Below are positions 25,570 through 33,662 of a stretch of DNA of 46,995 nucleotides, one piece after another. The translations under genes were made by a program, and so were the position numbers. Origin of the DNA: an uncultured Lachnospiraceae bacterium (GTDB taxonomy: Bacteria; Bacillota; Clostridia; Lachnospirales; Lachnospiraceae); assembly GCA_910587085.1 (NCBI GenBank), contig CAJUMC010000024.1, positions 1-46,995 of the forward strand, read 5' to 3'. Positions within the stretch are counted from its first letter, which is position 1. Each line of letters begins with the position of its first letter. Below the pieces are notes generated by a model, which was not told the origin of the DNA, searched no databases, and saw only the letters and a program-made list of their open reading frames with translations.

Positions 25570-25736
25570 TTGTATCACATGCCTTTCTAAAAAAATGTTG
25601 AGATTGACAATACCTATTATATCATGCTTTTTTCATTATTTACAACAGATTTTAAAAAAGTGCTGGTATTTCGTAAGAAATCGTGATACAATGCACGTTG
25701 TCCGCCGGGGACCGGCGGCGGAAGGGAAGTGATCGG

Positions 25737-26309
25737 GTGCAGAAGGAAATCTGGAAGGCGGGGAACATGCTTTATCCGCTGCCGGCAGTTATGGTCAGCT
25801 GCTCGGAAAACGGGAAAAATAATATTATCACTGTTGCGTGGACCGGAACGGTGTGTACGAATCCTCCGATGCTTTCGATCTCCGTGCGTCCGGAGCGGTT
25901 TTCTCACGGCATGATTGAGCGTACCGGCGAGTTTGCCGTAAATCTGACCACAAAAGGACTTGTACGAGCATGTGATTACTGCGGCGTGAAATCGGGCCGC
26001 GATACAGATAAATTCCAGGCGGCGGGACTGACCGCATGCAGGGCGGATTATATCGGTGCGCCGCTGATTGCGGAGTCGCCGGTGAATATTGAATGCAGAG
26101 TAAAACAGATTCTGAGACTCGGATCGCACGACATGTTTCTTGCGGAAGTGCTGGGAGTGCATGTCGACAGGCGATACATAAATACAAAGGGGAAACTGGA
26201 GCTGGAGAAAGCGGAGCCGGTCGTCTACTCTCACGGGGAGTATTACGGGCTGGGTGAGCTGCTCGGCACGTTCGGATATTCCGTGAAAAAAGCAGGTGAG
26301 CGGAAATGA
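25737..26309 (+). CDS. flavin reductase family protein (FMN-binding split barrel)
   Basis: This is a 190-residue member of the flavin reductase-like FMN-binding barrel family. Members bind FMN and are used in NAD(P)H:flavin reduction or as flavoredoxins in anaerobes. Diagnostic stretches are LYPLPAVMVSCSENGKNNI, TVAWTGTVCTNPPMLSISVR, GEFAVNLTT, then VKQILRLGSHDMFLAEVLGV, and the closing YYGLGELLGTFGYSVKKA. It starts with GTG 25737 behind GGGAAG. The longer open frame to 25683 lacks a site. It overlaps the shikimate kinase gene by 4 bases (ATGA), so the two are translationally coupled, although no metabolic link is obvious. Confidence 0.88.
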   Translation: MQKEIWKAGNMLYPLPAVMVSCSENGKNNIITVAWTGTVCTNPPMLSISVRPERFSHGMIERTGEFAVNLTTKGLVRACDYCGVKSGRDTDKFQAAGLTACRADYIGAPLIAESPVNIECRVKQILRLGSHDMFLAEVLGVHVDRRYINTKGKLELEKAEPVVYSHGEYYGLGELLGTFGYSVKKAGERK

Positions 26310-26839
26310 AAAATAATGTCGTTCTGATCGGGATGCCGGGAGCGGGAAAAAGCACGGTCGGCGTTGTGCTGGCAAAGCTGCTCGGCTTCCGCTTTCTGGA
26401 TTCCGATCTTTTGATACAGGAGGCAGAAAAACGGCTGCTCAGCGAAATTATTGCACAGGACGGGCTTGAGCGGTTTATGCAAATTGAGGATGAAATAAAT
26501 GCGGGAATCCGCGCAGAGAATACGGTGATCGCTACGGGGGGAAGCGCCGTTTACGGGCGGAGGGCCATGGAGCAGCTGCGCATGCACGGGAGTGTGGTCT
26601 ATCTGAGACTTTCCTTTGAGGAGATCTGTGCCCGCGTCGGAGACATTAAGCAGAGGGGAATCGTACTTCGGGAGGATCAAACCTTCCGCGCGCTGTATGA
26701 CGAGCGCTGTCCTCTCTATGAGCGCTTTGCCGAGCTCACGGTTGATGCGGAGGGCAGAAGCGTGGAGGAACTGGCATTGCGTATCCTAAGCCTGCTGCGG
26801 CAGGAGAATGAAACAGGCGTTCGAATCCCGCTCCGGTAA
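26306..26839 (+). CDS. aroK: shikimate kinase
   Basis: This enzyme phosphorylates shikimate at the 3-hydroxyl with ATP, step five of chorismate synthesis, and so feeds tryptophan synthesis (trpDCFBA lies further along this window). Seen in the sequence: the P-loop GMPGAGKST at residues 9-17, the Mg/shikimate-binding DSD at 32-34, the substrate-binding GG of ATGGSAV near 78, and a lid/Arg region ending RCPLYERFA. The 177-residue length is typical. It overlaps the flavin reductase gene by 4 bases. No other aro genes adjoin it. Confidence 0.92.
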   Translation: MKNNVVLIGMPGAGKSTVGVVLAKLLGFRFLDSDLLIQEAEKRLLSEIIAQDGLERFMQIEDEINAGIRAENTVIATGGSAVYGRRAMEQLRMHGSVVYLRLSFEEICARVGDIKQRGIVLREDQTFRALYDERCPLYERFAELTVDAEGRSVEELALRILSLLRQENETGVRIPLR

Positions 26840-26904
26840 AGAGTGCATGGAAGCGGGAGAAATGCCGGCGCGGAAGGAAAGCCGGAAATTTTAAGAATTT
26901 TGTA

Positions 26905-26932
26905 TTTACAAACATGGGGCTTGTGCTATAAT
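26905..26932 (+). promoter_or_regulatory. promoter of murA
   Basis: TTTACA at 26905-26910 is followed by a 16-base spacer and a perfect TATAAT at 26927-26932. The predicted start near 26939 leaves an untranslated leader of about 180 bases before murA, in which I see no known riboswitch. Confidence 0.8.
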
Positions 26933-27119
26933 GAAGAGCGGGGCGAATAATAATTTGCCGTTTGGATAATGCTTATGTCAGCGGAGCGGAAGGCTTCTGC
27001 TGAGTCGATAGATAGATAACAGATTGCATGGAAGAGCTGCCGCACCGGGCGGCAGAGGCCAGCGCGGCCGGCGCGCGGAAAGGGCCTGCACTCGGCAGAC
27101 CGAAATTATGAGGTGGATC

Positions 27120-28418
27120 ATGGATCAGTATATTATAAAGGGCGGGAAGGCTCTCGCGGGTGAAGTATGCATTAACGGCGCAAAAAATGCGGCGCTTGGG
27201 ATTCTGGCGGCGTCGGTTATGACGGATGATTTTGTCACGATTGAAAATCTCCCGGATGTCCGGGACATCAACGTACTGCTCCAGGCGATGGAATCCATCG
27301 GTGCAAAGGTGGAGCGCGTCAACCGGCATACAGCCCGGATCTGCGGCGGAGCGATTACATCCGTTGTGGTCGAGAATGAGTACATCCGCCGGATACGGGC
27401 CTCCTATTATCTGCTGGGAGCACTTCTCGGGAAGTATAAAAATGCACGGGTTTCACTGCCGGGAGGCTGCGATATTGGGAGCCGTCCAATCGACCAGCAC
27501 ATCAAGGGCTTTGAGGCTCTGGGGGCAAGAGTCAGAATCCAGCACGGCATGATCGAGGCAGAGGCGTCCCGGCTTGCAGGCAATCATATCTACCTTGACA
27601 TGGCAAGCGTCGGGGCGACAATCAATATTATGCTGGCTGCGGTTCTGGCGGAAGGGCAGACCATCATTGAAAATTCGGCAAAGGAACCGCATGTGGTGGA
27701 CATTGCGAGCTTTCTGAACAGCATGGGAGCTAAAATCAAGGGCGCGGGCACCGATGTGATTCGGATTGTCGGTGTGCCGAGCCTGCATGGAAGCACCTAT
27801 TCCATAATTCCGGATCAGATCGAGGCCGGAACCTTTATGATGGCGGCGGCAGCCACGCGCGGCGATGTCACCATCCGCAATGTGATACCGAAGCACCTGG
27901 AGGCGATCAGCGCGAAGCTGGTAGAGATCGGCGCGGAGGTGGAGGAATTTGACGACGCGATCCGCGTTGTCGCAACAAAGCGCCTTGGGCATACCCAGAT
28001 CAAAACACTGCCGTACCCGGGCTTTCCGACCGACATGCAGCCGCAGATCACCGCCCTGCTTGCCATGTGCGAGGGTACGAGCATTGTTACGGAGAGCATA
28101 TACGAGAACCGGTTTAAATATGTCGACGAACTGGCGCGCATGGGAACCAGCATCAAGGTGGAAGGAAACAACGCCATTGTCAATGGAGTTGCCGAGCTCA
28201 CAGGAGCGAGCGTCTGTGCGCCGGATCTGCGTGCCGGAGCTGCACTTGTAATTGCCGGGCTGGTGGCGGAGGGCTACACGACGGTGGAGCAGATCCATTA
28301 TATTGAGCGGGGCTATGAGTGTTTTGAGCAGAAAATGCGCGAGCTTGGTGCGGATATGGAAAAGGTGAACTCCGAGGACAGCAAGGCCATACAGAAATTT
28401 AAACTGAAGGTAGGCTGA
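27120..28418 (+). CDS. murA: UDP-N-acetylglucosamine 1-carboxyvinyltransferase MurA
   Basis: MurA transfers enolpyruvate from PEP to UDP-GlcNAc, the first committed step of peptidoglycan synthesis, in the cytoplasm. The 432-residue protein shows IKGGKALAGEVCINGAKNAA with the conserved Lys22-Asn23 pair. The active-site cysteine is Cys117 in PGGCDIGSRPIDQH, so fosfomycin could alkylate it. Further conserved blocks are GTFMMAAAATRG, PYPGFPTDMQPQ and a C-terminal DLRAGAALVIAGL. ATG 27120 has AGGTGG close upstream. It is monocistronic, with its own promoter and a hairpin-rich 3' region. Confidence 0.97.
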   Translation: MDQYIIKGGKALAGEVCINGAKNAALGILAASVMTDDFVTIENLPDVRDINVLLQAMESIGAKVERVNRHTARICGGAITSVVVENEYIRRIRASYYLLGALLGKYKNARVSLPGGCDIGSRPIDQHIKGFEALGARVRIQHGMIEAEASRLAGNHIYLDMASVGATINIMLAAVLAEGQTIIENSAKEPHVVDIASFLNSMGAKIKGAGTDVIRIVGVPSLHGSTYSIIPDQIEAGTFMMAAAATRGDVTIRNVIPKHLEAISAKLVEIGAEVEEFDDAIRVVATKRLGHTQIKTLPYPGFPTDMQPQITALLAMCEGTSIVTESIYENRFKYVDELARMGTSIKVEGNNAIVNGVAELTGASVCAPDLRAGAALVIAGLVAEGYTTVEQIHYIERGYECFEQKMRELGADMEKVNSEDSKAIQKFKLKVG

Positions 28419-28460
28419 AGAAATGGCCGTCTGCGGAAATGCGGACGGATATCCGTTGTC

Positions 28461-28487
28461 TGCGGGCACCAGACATAAAATGCCCGC
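28461..28487 (+). terminator. hairpin downstream of murA
   Basis: A 7-bp GC-rich stem (TGCGGGCA region 28461-28468 with TGCCCGC at 28481-28487) is followed by GGCCGGCTGTTTT. It lies 43 bases past the murA stop and is a plausible intrinsic terminator, though the T run is displaced. Confidence 0.55.
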
Positions 28488-28505
28488 GGCCGGCTGTTTT
28501 CTGCA

Positions 28506-28536
28506 CGGAATACGGATGCGTGCAATTCGTATTCCG
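28506..28536. repeat. inverted repeat in the murA/HD-GYP junction
   Basis: A 9-bp perfect stem (CGGAATACG at 28506-28514, CGTATTCCG at 28528-28536) with a 13-base loop is followed by AT-rich sequence. It is the second of three hairpins in this 360-base gene-free junction. Confidence 0.6.
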
Positions 28537-28636
28537 ATATTTAAAATGGAAGAATTAAACAATTAAGTCTCTTTGTGATTTTTTCTGAAATCTGCAGAGA
28601 TCAAATGAGAGTTCTGCAGGGGATGAATGAGAATTT

Positions 28637-28698
28637 CCTGAAATACCGCGCCCCGTATGCCGCAAAATAATTCGGCATACGGGGCGCGGTATTTCAGG
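28637..28698. repeat. 26-bp perfect inverted repeat with 10-base loop
   Basis: The arms 28637-28662 and 28673-28698 are exact reverse complements over 26 bases and very GC-rich in the core (ATACCGCGCCCCGTATGCCG). There is no adjacent T run. It lies 79 bases from the end of the HD-GYP gene and may stop or stabilise both convergent transcripts. Confidence 0.85.
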
Positions 28699-28777
28699 AT
28701 AAAGCAGGCAGGAAGCACCGAAATCGGAAGAGCGTTTGCTGTACCGCAGTGCCTCCTGCCGAAAAATAAATTATGAA

Positions 28778-29866
28778 TTACAGAATTGCCTCGATATAAA
28801 GATCCGGCTCTCTGGAAAGATCCACAAAGCGGTCGCCGATCTGGATAACCGGTCTGGAAAGGCTGGTGCGGTTCATCATGACAATGGAACCCTCCGACTG
28901 GTCGTTCAGGCGGACATTGTTGTGCAGATAGGTCTGGTTTATGTGCTCGAGGAAGGTCATGACGTAGCGTGTATCGTATTTGGATAGCCCCTCGGACTCA
29001 AAAATGCTGATGACCTCAAACGGGCAGAGCGGACCGCGGTAAACCCTGGCGGCCGTCATTGCTTCATAGACATCGGCGATCATTACTACCTTGGCAAAAC
29101 GGTCGATCTGGTCGCCCTTGATGCCCATGGGATAACCGCTTCCGTCACAGCGCTCGTGATGCATCATGGCGCTCATCTGAACATGTATGTTCGCATTCTG
29201 AGCACGAAGGATATTGAAGCCGCGCACCGGATGCGTCCGAATGGTGGTGTACTCCGAATCCGTCAGGCGGGAAGGCTTCCGGATAATTTCCTGCGGGATC
29301 ATCAGCTTTCCGATATCGTGAAGCAGGCCGCAGAGCGTCAGCGTGTCGAGCTCCCGCTGTGTAAAATGCAGCCAGCGCCCGAGTACGTTTGAAATCAGAG
29401 CCACATTGAGGCTGTGCAGATAGGTTTCGTCGTCGTGGTCGCGCATGCTGTGAAGCATGTCGAATACATGCATGCCGTTGCGGGCGGTTGACATAATGGA
29501 ACTGATATCCTGGATCAGCTCATCCTCGTTCACCTTTTCGTTTTTGTCGATGATATCGGCCAGATGTCCCCGGAAGTGCTCCTCCGATCTAGTGAGGCTT
29601 GATTTGAATGCCTTGAATTCCTTGCTCTTTTTAATTTTCTCCGAGTACGGTTCGGTTTTGAGCGGAGCCGCCTTCGGCCGATCCGGAGCATTGTCTTCCA
29701 CGAAAATTGAAATCTGATGAATCGAATAAAATTTCAGCCTCGTGATAACCTTGTCCGTGATGGTAGTGCCGGCGGAAATAATCAGCTGATTGTTTTCTGT
29801 AAATACGTCGTCGGCGGCAAGCATCCCGGGCGTTGCCTGGCTTGTTAAAATGCGTAGTCTTTTCAT
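28778..29866 (-). CDS. HD-GYP domain protein, probable cyclic-di-GMP phosphodiesterase
   Basis: By family this enzyme hydrolyses the second messenger cyclic di-GMP. The 362-residue protein has an N-terminal sensory-like region of about 60 residues (ILTSQATPGMLAADDVFTENNQLIISAG) found in related Clostridia proteins, then a polar linker and the HD-GYP domain. Motifs seen: His151 in HSLNVAL, HD at 183-184 in LLHDIGK, RTHPVRGF, HHERCDGSGYP near 236-246, and DVYEAMTAARVYR for the rest of the metal and substrate site. A C-terminal extension of about 60 residues follows. ATG 29866 has GGAG 9 bases upstream. It has a strong promoter of its own and no diguanylate cyclase neighbour. Confidence 0.9.
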   Translation of the reverse strand: MKRLRILTSQATPGMLAADDVFTENNQLIISAGTTITDKVITRLKFYSIHQISIFVEDNAPDRPKAAPLKTEPYSEKIKKSKEFKAFKSSLTRSEEHFRGHLADIIDKNEKVNEDELIQDISSIMSTARNGMHVFDMLHSMRDHDDETYLHSLNVALISNVLGRWLHFTQRELDTLTLCGLLHDIGKLMIPQEIIRKPSRLTDSEYTTIRTHPVRGFNILRAQNANIHVQMSAMMHHERCDGSGYPMGIKGDQIDRFAKVVMIADVYEAMTAARVYRGPLCPFEVISIFESEGLSKYDTRYVMTFLEHINQTYLHNNVRLNDQSEGSIVMMNRTSLSRPVIQIGDRFVDLSREPDLYIEAIL

Positions 29867-29916
29867 AGTGAATATCTCCAGTCCCACTTCGGGCAAAGTA
29901 ATTTATACTACCCTCT

Positions 29917-29945
29917 ATTATAGAGAAAAATTCTGAAAAAGTCAA
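29917..29945 (-). promoter_or_regulatory. promoter of the HD-GYP gene
   Basis: On the minus strand there is TTGACT (29945-29940), a 17-base spacer and TATAAT (29922-29917), about 50 bases before the start codon. Confidence 0.85.
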
Positions 29946-30239
29946 TTTATTTGTAGGAGCTGACGGAAGAAGAATAACGAATAAAGCATTGTAAGGAGCA
30001 GACGAAATACTGCCATGTGTAAATGCACTGATTCGAACAAATATTTGATCTGCGCCGGTTCCGGAATGTCCGTACGAAAACTTGAAAATTCCGGCCGGAT
30101 GTTTCCGGCAGAGAAATTCGTTCTGCGCAGTGCTGAGGTATGCTTCTGCATTTCTGCCAAAACCTGTTTCCGGCAGTTCCGTCCGTATATGCGGCGGATT
30201 AGAAACAGTCTATGACGCCGAAGAATAATTTATTCTTAC
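29946..30239. other. gene-free spacer
   Basis: Nothing is recognised except a short AAGAATAA/TTATTCTT palindrome near 30221-30237 just before the copper promoter. A 66-codon open frame at 30015-30215 has no ribosome binding site and no family resemblance. Confidence 0.5.
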
Positions 30240-30269
30240 TTGACAAAAACTGAAACGGTGACATATAAT
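30240..30269 (+). promoter_or_regulatory. promoter of the copper operon
   Basis: TTGACA at 30240-30245, an 18-base spacer and TATAAT at 30264-30269 are immediately followed by a CsoR-type palindrome. Confidence 0.85.
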
Positions 30270-30272
30270 TAC

Positions 30273-30293
30273 ATATACCCTACGGGGGTATAT
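30273..30293 (+). promoter_or_regulatory. CsoR-type operator
   Basis: ATATACCC (30273-30280), five bases TACGG and GGGTATAT (30286-30293) form an 8-bp inverted repeat of the TACCC-n-GGGTA kind bound by CsoR repressors. It covers the predicted transcription start, so binding would block initiation. The repressor gene is in the same operon. Confidence 0.75.
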
Positions 30294-30398
30294 AAACGTT
30301 GGAAATGTCAGGCTGGCGGAAGAGAACAGAAATGCCTGTGCGTGTGCGGAGAGCGGCGGCGCAGGAAAGCCGCAGCCGCGTAAAACGGGGGTGATTTT

Positions 30399-32765
30399 AT
30401 GAAGCAGGAAACCTATAAAATAACCGGCATGAGCTGTGCCGCGTGCAGCAGCGCGGTGGAGCGCGTTACAAGAAAGCTGCCGGGTGTCGTGCGCAGCGAC
30501 GTAAATCTGACAACAGCAAAGCTGCGCATCGAATATGACGAAAAACAGGTTGCGCCGGAGCAGATTATAGCCAAAATCGAGAAGGCCGGATTTGGCGCGG
30601 AGGTTTTTTCGGAGGATGCTGAAAAACGGAAAAAGGAGGCGGAGGCTCAGGCGAGAGATTTGAGCGAGAGCAGGCGCAGGCTGTTTCTGTCAGTAATTTT
30701 TGCCGTGCCCCTGCTGTATCTGTCGATGGGCCATATGGTACCGTTTCCGCTGCCTCTGCCGGGGGCGCTTGATATGGAGCTGAATCCGCTGGCCTTTGCG
30801 CTTGCTCAGCTTGTGTTGACCGTGCCGATTCTGATTTTCGGGCGGAATTTCTATCTTCACGGGTTTCCAGCACTGTTCCGGGGCAACCCCAATATGGATT
30901 CCCTTGTGGCAATCGGCACGATGGCGGCATTCCTCTACAGTCTGGTAATGACTGTGCTGATTCCGCGGGATACGCATTATGTGCATCAGCTTTATTATGA
31001 ATCGGCGGCAGTCGTGGTAACGCTGATTATGCTCGGAAAGTATATGGAAAAGCGCAGCAAGGGAAAAACCTCGGAGGCAATCCGCAAGCTGATGGCGCTT
31101 GCGCCCGATACGGCGATCCGTCTGAAAGACGGTGCGGAGCAGGAGGTGCGTGTGGAGGAGCTTGCGCCGGGAGATATTATTCTGATTCGTTCGGGAGCGC
31201 GGATTCCGCTGGACGGTGTTATTGTTTCGGGCAGCGGCAGCGTGGATGAATCCATGCTTACCGGAGAAAGTCTTCCCGTAGACAAAGCGGCGGACAGCGA
31301 GGTGATTGGAGGCAGCCTTAATTATGACGGGCTGTTCCAGGTTCGTGTGACGCGTACGGGTGCCGATACGACGCTGGCAAAGATTGTGCAGCTGATGGAG
31401 GATGCGCAGGGGAAAAAGGCGCCGATCTCGAAGGTTGCGGATAAGGTAGCCGGTTATTTTGTCCCGGCGGTTATTCTTATCGCGCTGGCGGCCGCCGTGA
31501 TCTGGCTTATTGCGGGAAAGGATTTTTCCTTTGTCCTGCGGATCTTCGTATCTGTTCTTGTGATCGCCTGCCCGTGCGCGCTCGGGCTTGCCACGCCGAC
31601 CGCAATTATGGTAGGTACGGGGCTCGGTGCGCAGAATGGTATTCTCGTAAAATCCGGCGAGGCGCTGGAGACGGCGCAGCAGATTGATGCAGTTGTGCTG
31701 GACAAAACCGGGACGATCACGGAGGGAAGACCAAAAGTGATTGCCGTGCTGTGCGGGGAGGAGGAGCGGGAAGACGCAGGAACAGCCGGAAGTGAATGCG
31801 GGGAGCAGAAGCAGGAAGAAGCAGCAGGAGATGGAAATGAGGCCGGAGCGCGCGCAGAAAAGGCTGAGGAAGGGCTGCGGGCCAAAGCACGCCGCATGGC
31901 ACTGCTCTCTGCCGCTGCGGGTGCGGAAGCGGGCAGCGAACATCCGCTGGCCCGGGCGATTCTTGATGAGGCGAGAGCAGTTGGAGCGGAGATCTGCGGT
32001 ACAGCGGAATTCCGCAATCTGGCGGGCTATGGCGTGTATGCGAAACTCGCGGACGGCAGGGAGGTCTGGCTCGGAAAGGCAGAGCTCGCGGAGCAGCACA
32101 GCGGGAATGCTGCGGATTGGCGGGAGCAGGCGGAGCAGCTTGCCGCAAAAGGGCAGACGCCGATGTATGTTGTGGTGGACGGCAGGACGGAAGGACTGAT
32201 CAGCGTGGCAGATCCGATCAAGGCTACAAGCGCGGCTGCGATCGATGCTCTGAAGCAGGATGGCCTGCGTGTTTATATGCTGACCGGCGACAACCGGCGC
32301 ACGGCAGAATTTATCGGAGCGCAGGCGCATGTTGACGAGGTGACGGCGGAGGTTCTGCCGCAGGATAAAGCGGGAATCATTGAGGAATTGCAAAAGCAGG
32401 GAAAAAGAGTTATGATGGTGGGGGACGGCATCAACGATGCACCGGCTCTCGTGCAGGCAGAAGTCGGCTGCGCCATCGGCAGCGGCAGCGATATTGCCAT
32501 TGATTCAGCGGATATTGTACTGATGAAGTCCGATCTGATGGATGTCCACCGCGCTATCCGGCTGAGCCGTCTGACTATTCGCAATATCCGGCAGAATCTT
32601 TTCTGGGCATTTTTTTACAATACGATTGGGATTCCGGTTGCCGCGGGTCTGCTGTTCCCGTCCATGGGTCTTCTGCTCAACCCGATGCTCGGTGGTTTCG
32701 CAATGTCGCTCAGCTCCGTCTGCGTTGTGAGCAACGCGCTGCGTCTGAGGTTTCAGAAGCTGTGA
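30399..32765 (+). CDS. copA: copper-translocating P1B-type ATPase CopA
   Basis: This is an integral membrane pump that exports Cu(I) at the cost of ATP. The 788-residue protein has one N-terminal heavy-metal domain with GMSCAAC (Cys13, Cys16). The transmembrane CPC copper site is at 391-393 in ACPCALGLATPT, the phosphorylated Asp435 in DKTGT, the nucleotide-binding SEHPLA at 513-518, TGDN near 629 and VGDGINDAP near 675. Eight hydrophobic segments are distributed as in CopA. An acidic Glu/Gly/Ala-rich insertion of about 50 residues (about 452-500) sits between the phosphorylation site and the HP motif, and it is not part of the family core. GGGGGTG lies 8 bases before ATG 30399. It is the first gene of copA-csoR-copZ-HAD. 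Confidence 0.96.
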   Translation: MKQETYKITGMSCAACSSAVERVTRKLPGVVRSDVNLTTAKLRIEYDEKQVAPEQIIAKIEKAGFGAEVFSEDAEKRKKEAEAQARDLSESRRRLFLSVIFAVPLLYLSMGHMVPFPLPLPGALDMELNPLAFALAQLVLTVPILIFGRNFYLHGFPALFRGNPNMDSLVAIGTMAAFLYSLVMTVLIPRDTHYVHQLYYESAAVVVTLIMLGKYMEKRSKGKTSEAIRKLMALAPDTAIRLKDGAEQEVRVEELAPGDIILIRSGARIPLDGVIVSGSGSVDESMLTGESLPVDKAADSEVIGGSLNYDGLFQVRVTRTGADTTLAKIVQLMEDAQGKKAPISKVADKVAGYFVPAVILIALAAAVIWLIAGKDFSFVLRIFVSVLVIACPCALGLATPTAIMVGTGLGAQNGILVKSGEALETAQQIDAVVLDKTGTITEGRPKVIAVLCGEEEREDAGTAGSECGEQKQEEAAGDGNEAGARAEKAEEGLRAKARRMALLSAAAGAEAGSEHPLARAILDEARAVGAEICGTAEFRNLAGYGVYAKLADGREVWLGKAELAEQHSGNAADWREQAEQLAAKGQTPMYVVVDGRTEGLISVADPIKATSAAAIDALKQDGLRVYMLTGDNRRTAEFIGAQAHVDEVTAEVLPQDKAGIIEELQKQGKRVMMVGDGINDAPALVQAEVGCAIGSGSDIAIDSADIVLMKSDLMDVHRAIRLSRLTIRNIRQNLFWAFFYNTIGIPVAAGLLFPSMGLLLNPMLGGFAMSLSSVCVVSNALRLRFQKL

Positions 32766-32814
32766 GAAACGGCTGACGGCCCGAGGTGAAAAACGGACAT
32801 CTAAGGAGGGCAAA

Positions 32815-33327
32815 ATGAAGAAAACAGGCGAAGGAAAAGCGGCGGGAATGCCGGGAGAAAGCCAGGGCGGAAAAACGCCGGAAGCGTCAGCTGGTATGCC
32901 GGAGGAAGGCCAGGCCGGGAGAGTGCAGGAGGCTGCGGCAGGAGTGCCGCGAAAGCAGGACGGAAACCGGACGGCGGGGAAAGAGCCGTCCGGGGGAAAA
33001 AGCAAGGGAGATTCTCCGAAGGAATTTTCCGGAGGAAAGCTTTGCTGCGAAAAACGGAAGCACCGGAACAATACGGAGATCCGTGATTTGATCCATCGGC
33101 TGAACCGCGTAGAGGGTCAGATCCGGGGAATACGCAGCATGGTCGAAAGCGATGCGTACTGCATTGATATTCTGACGCAGGTATCGGCGGCGGGAGCAGC
33201 GCTGAACGCGTTCAGCAGAGTGCTGCTGGACAGCCATGTGCGCACCTGCGTTGTCGAAGATATCCGCAGCGGCAGCAACGAAAAAACAGAAGAGCTCCTT
33301 GCTGTGCTGCAAAAATTTATGCGGTGA
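32815..33327 (+). CDS. csoR: CsoR-family copper-sensing repressor with a long disordered N terminus
   Basis: This helical repressor leaves its operator when it binds Cu(I). The core, residues about 83-170, has IRDLIHRLNRVEGQIRGIRSMV and the Cys116-x24-His141-x3-Cys145 copper triad, with exactly the spacing of characterised CsoR (Cys36, His61, Cys65). Family members have about 90-120 residues and this one has 170. The first 80 or so residues are Gly/Glu/Lys/Pro-rich, partly a 16-residue repeat (AGMPGES, AGMPEEG, AGVPRKQ), and end with a Cys-Cys pair at 77-78. The extension is truly translated, since AGGAGGG stands right before ATG 32815. It probably autoregulates through the palindrome at 30273-30293. 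Confidence 0.9.
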   Translation: MKKTGEGKAAGMPGESQGGKTPEASAGMPEEGQAGRVQEAAAGVPRKQDGNRTAGKEPSGGKSKGDSPKEFSGGKLCCEKRKHRNNTEIRDLIHRLNRVEGQIRGIRSMVESDAYCIDILTQVSAAGAALNAFSRVLLDSHVRTCVVEDIRSGSNEKTEELLAVLQKFMR

Positions 33328-33464
33328 GCAGGAAAGAAGAAAAATTTTGAAATCGAAGGAAAAAGGTGAAAACAGAAGTTTTCAGACCTGGAATTTCAGC
33401 TGCGCTCAGCACAAAGGTTTTAATGATTAAAATGCCGTTCGTACGGCGGAAAGAGAGGAAGAAA

Positions 33465-33662
33465 ATGACAACGCTTAAGGTAAAGGAAATGAGCTGCAAT
33501 CACTGCGTGGAGCGTATCGGGAAGGCTCTGGAGGCGGCCGGTATCAAACACAGCATAGACCTGGCGGCGAAAACTGTCGTGATTGACGGCTGTGAAAACT
33601 GTGTAAAAACGGCGATTTCGGAGCTGGATGATATCGGCTTTACGGCACAGGTGACCGAGTGA
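33465..33662 (+). CDS. copZ: CopZ-like copper chaperone (heavy-metal-associated domain)
   Basis: This 65-residue single-domain metallochaperone carries Cu(I) in the cytoplasm and hands it to CopA. It has the motif MSCNHC (Cys11, Cys14) and the expected beta-alpha-beta layout (VERIGKALEAAG, VVIDG, AISELDDIGFTAQV). A second CxxC, GCENC at Cys43 and Cys46, is unusual for the family and could bind another metal ion or promote dimers. I chose ATG 33465, with GAGAGGAAG just upstream. The frame extends to 33366 without another site. Its stop overlaps the start of the HAD gene by 4 bases. Confidence 0.88.
   Translation: MTTLKVKEMSCNHCVERIGKALEAAGIKHSIDLAAKTVVIDGCENCVKTAISELDDIGFTAQVTE

Noticed and set aside
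25664..25692. Promoter for the flavin reductase gene
   Set aside because: TACAAT at 25687 is plausible, but the -35 candidate TGGTAT is too weak to support.
28637..28698. 26-bp inverted repeat as an insertion-sequence end or attachment site
   Set aside because: No transposase or integrase gene and no flanking target duplication are seen. The repeat sits between two housekeeping genes as a single hairpin.
30690..32393. 567-codon open frame antisense to copA
   Set aside because: It lies wholly opposite a gene with every CopA motif, has no ribosome binding site, and its Arg/His/Cys-rich translation is typical of a shadow frame in GC-rich DNA.
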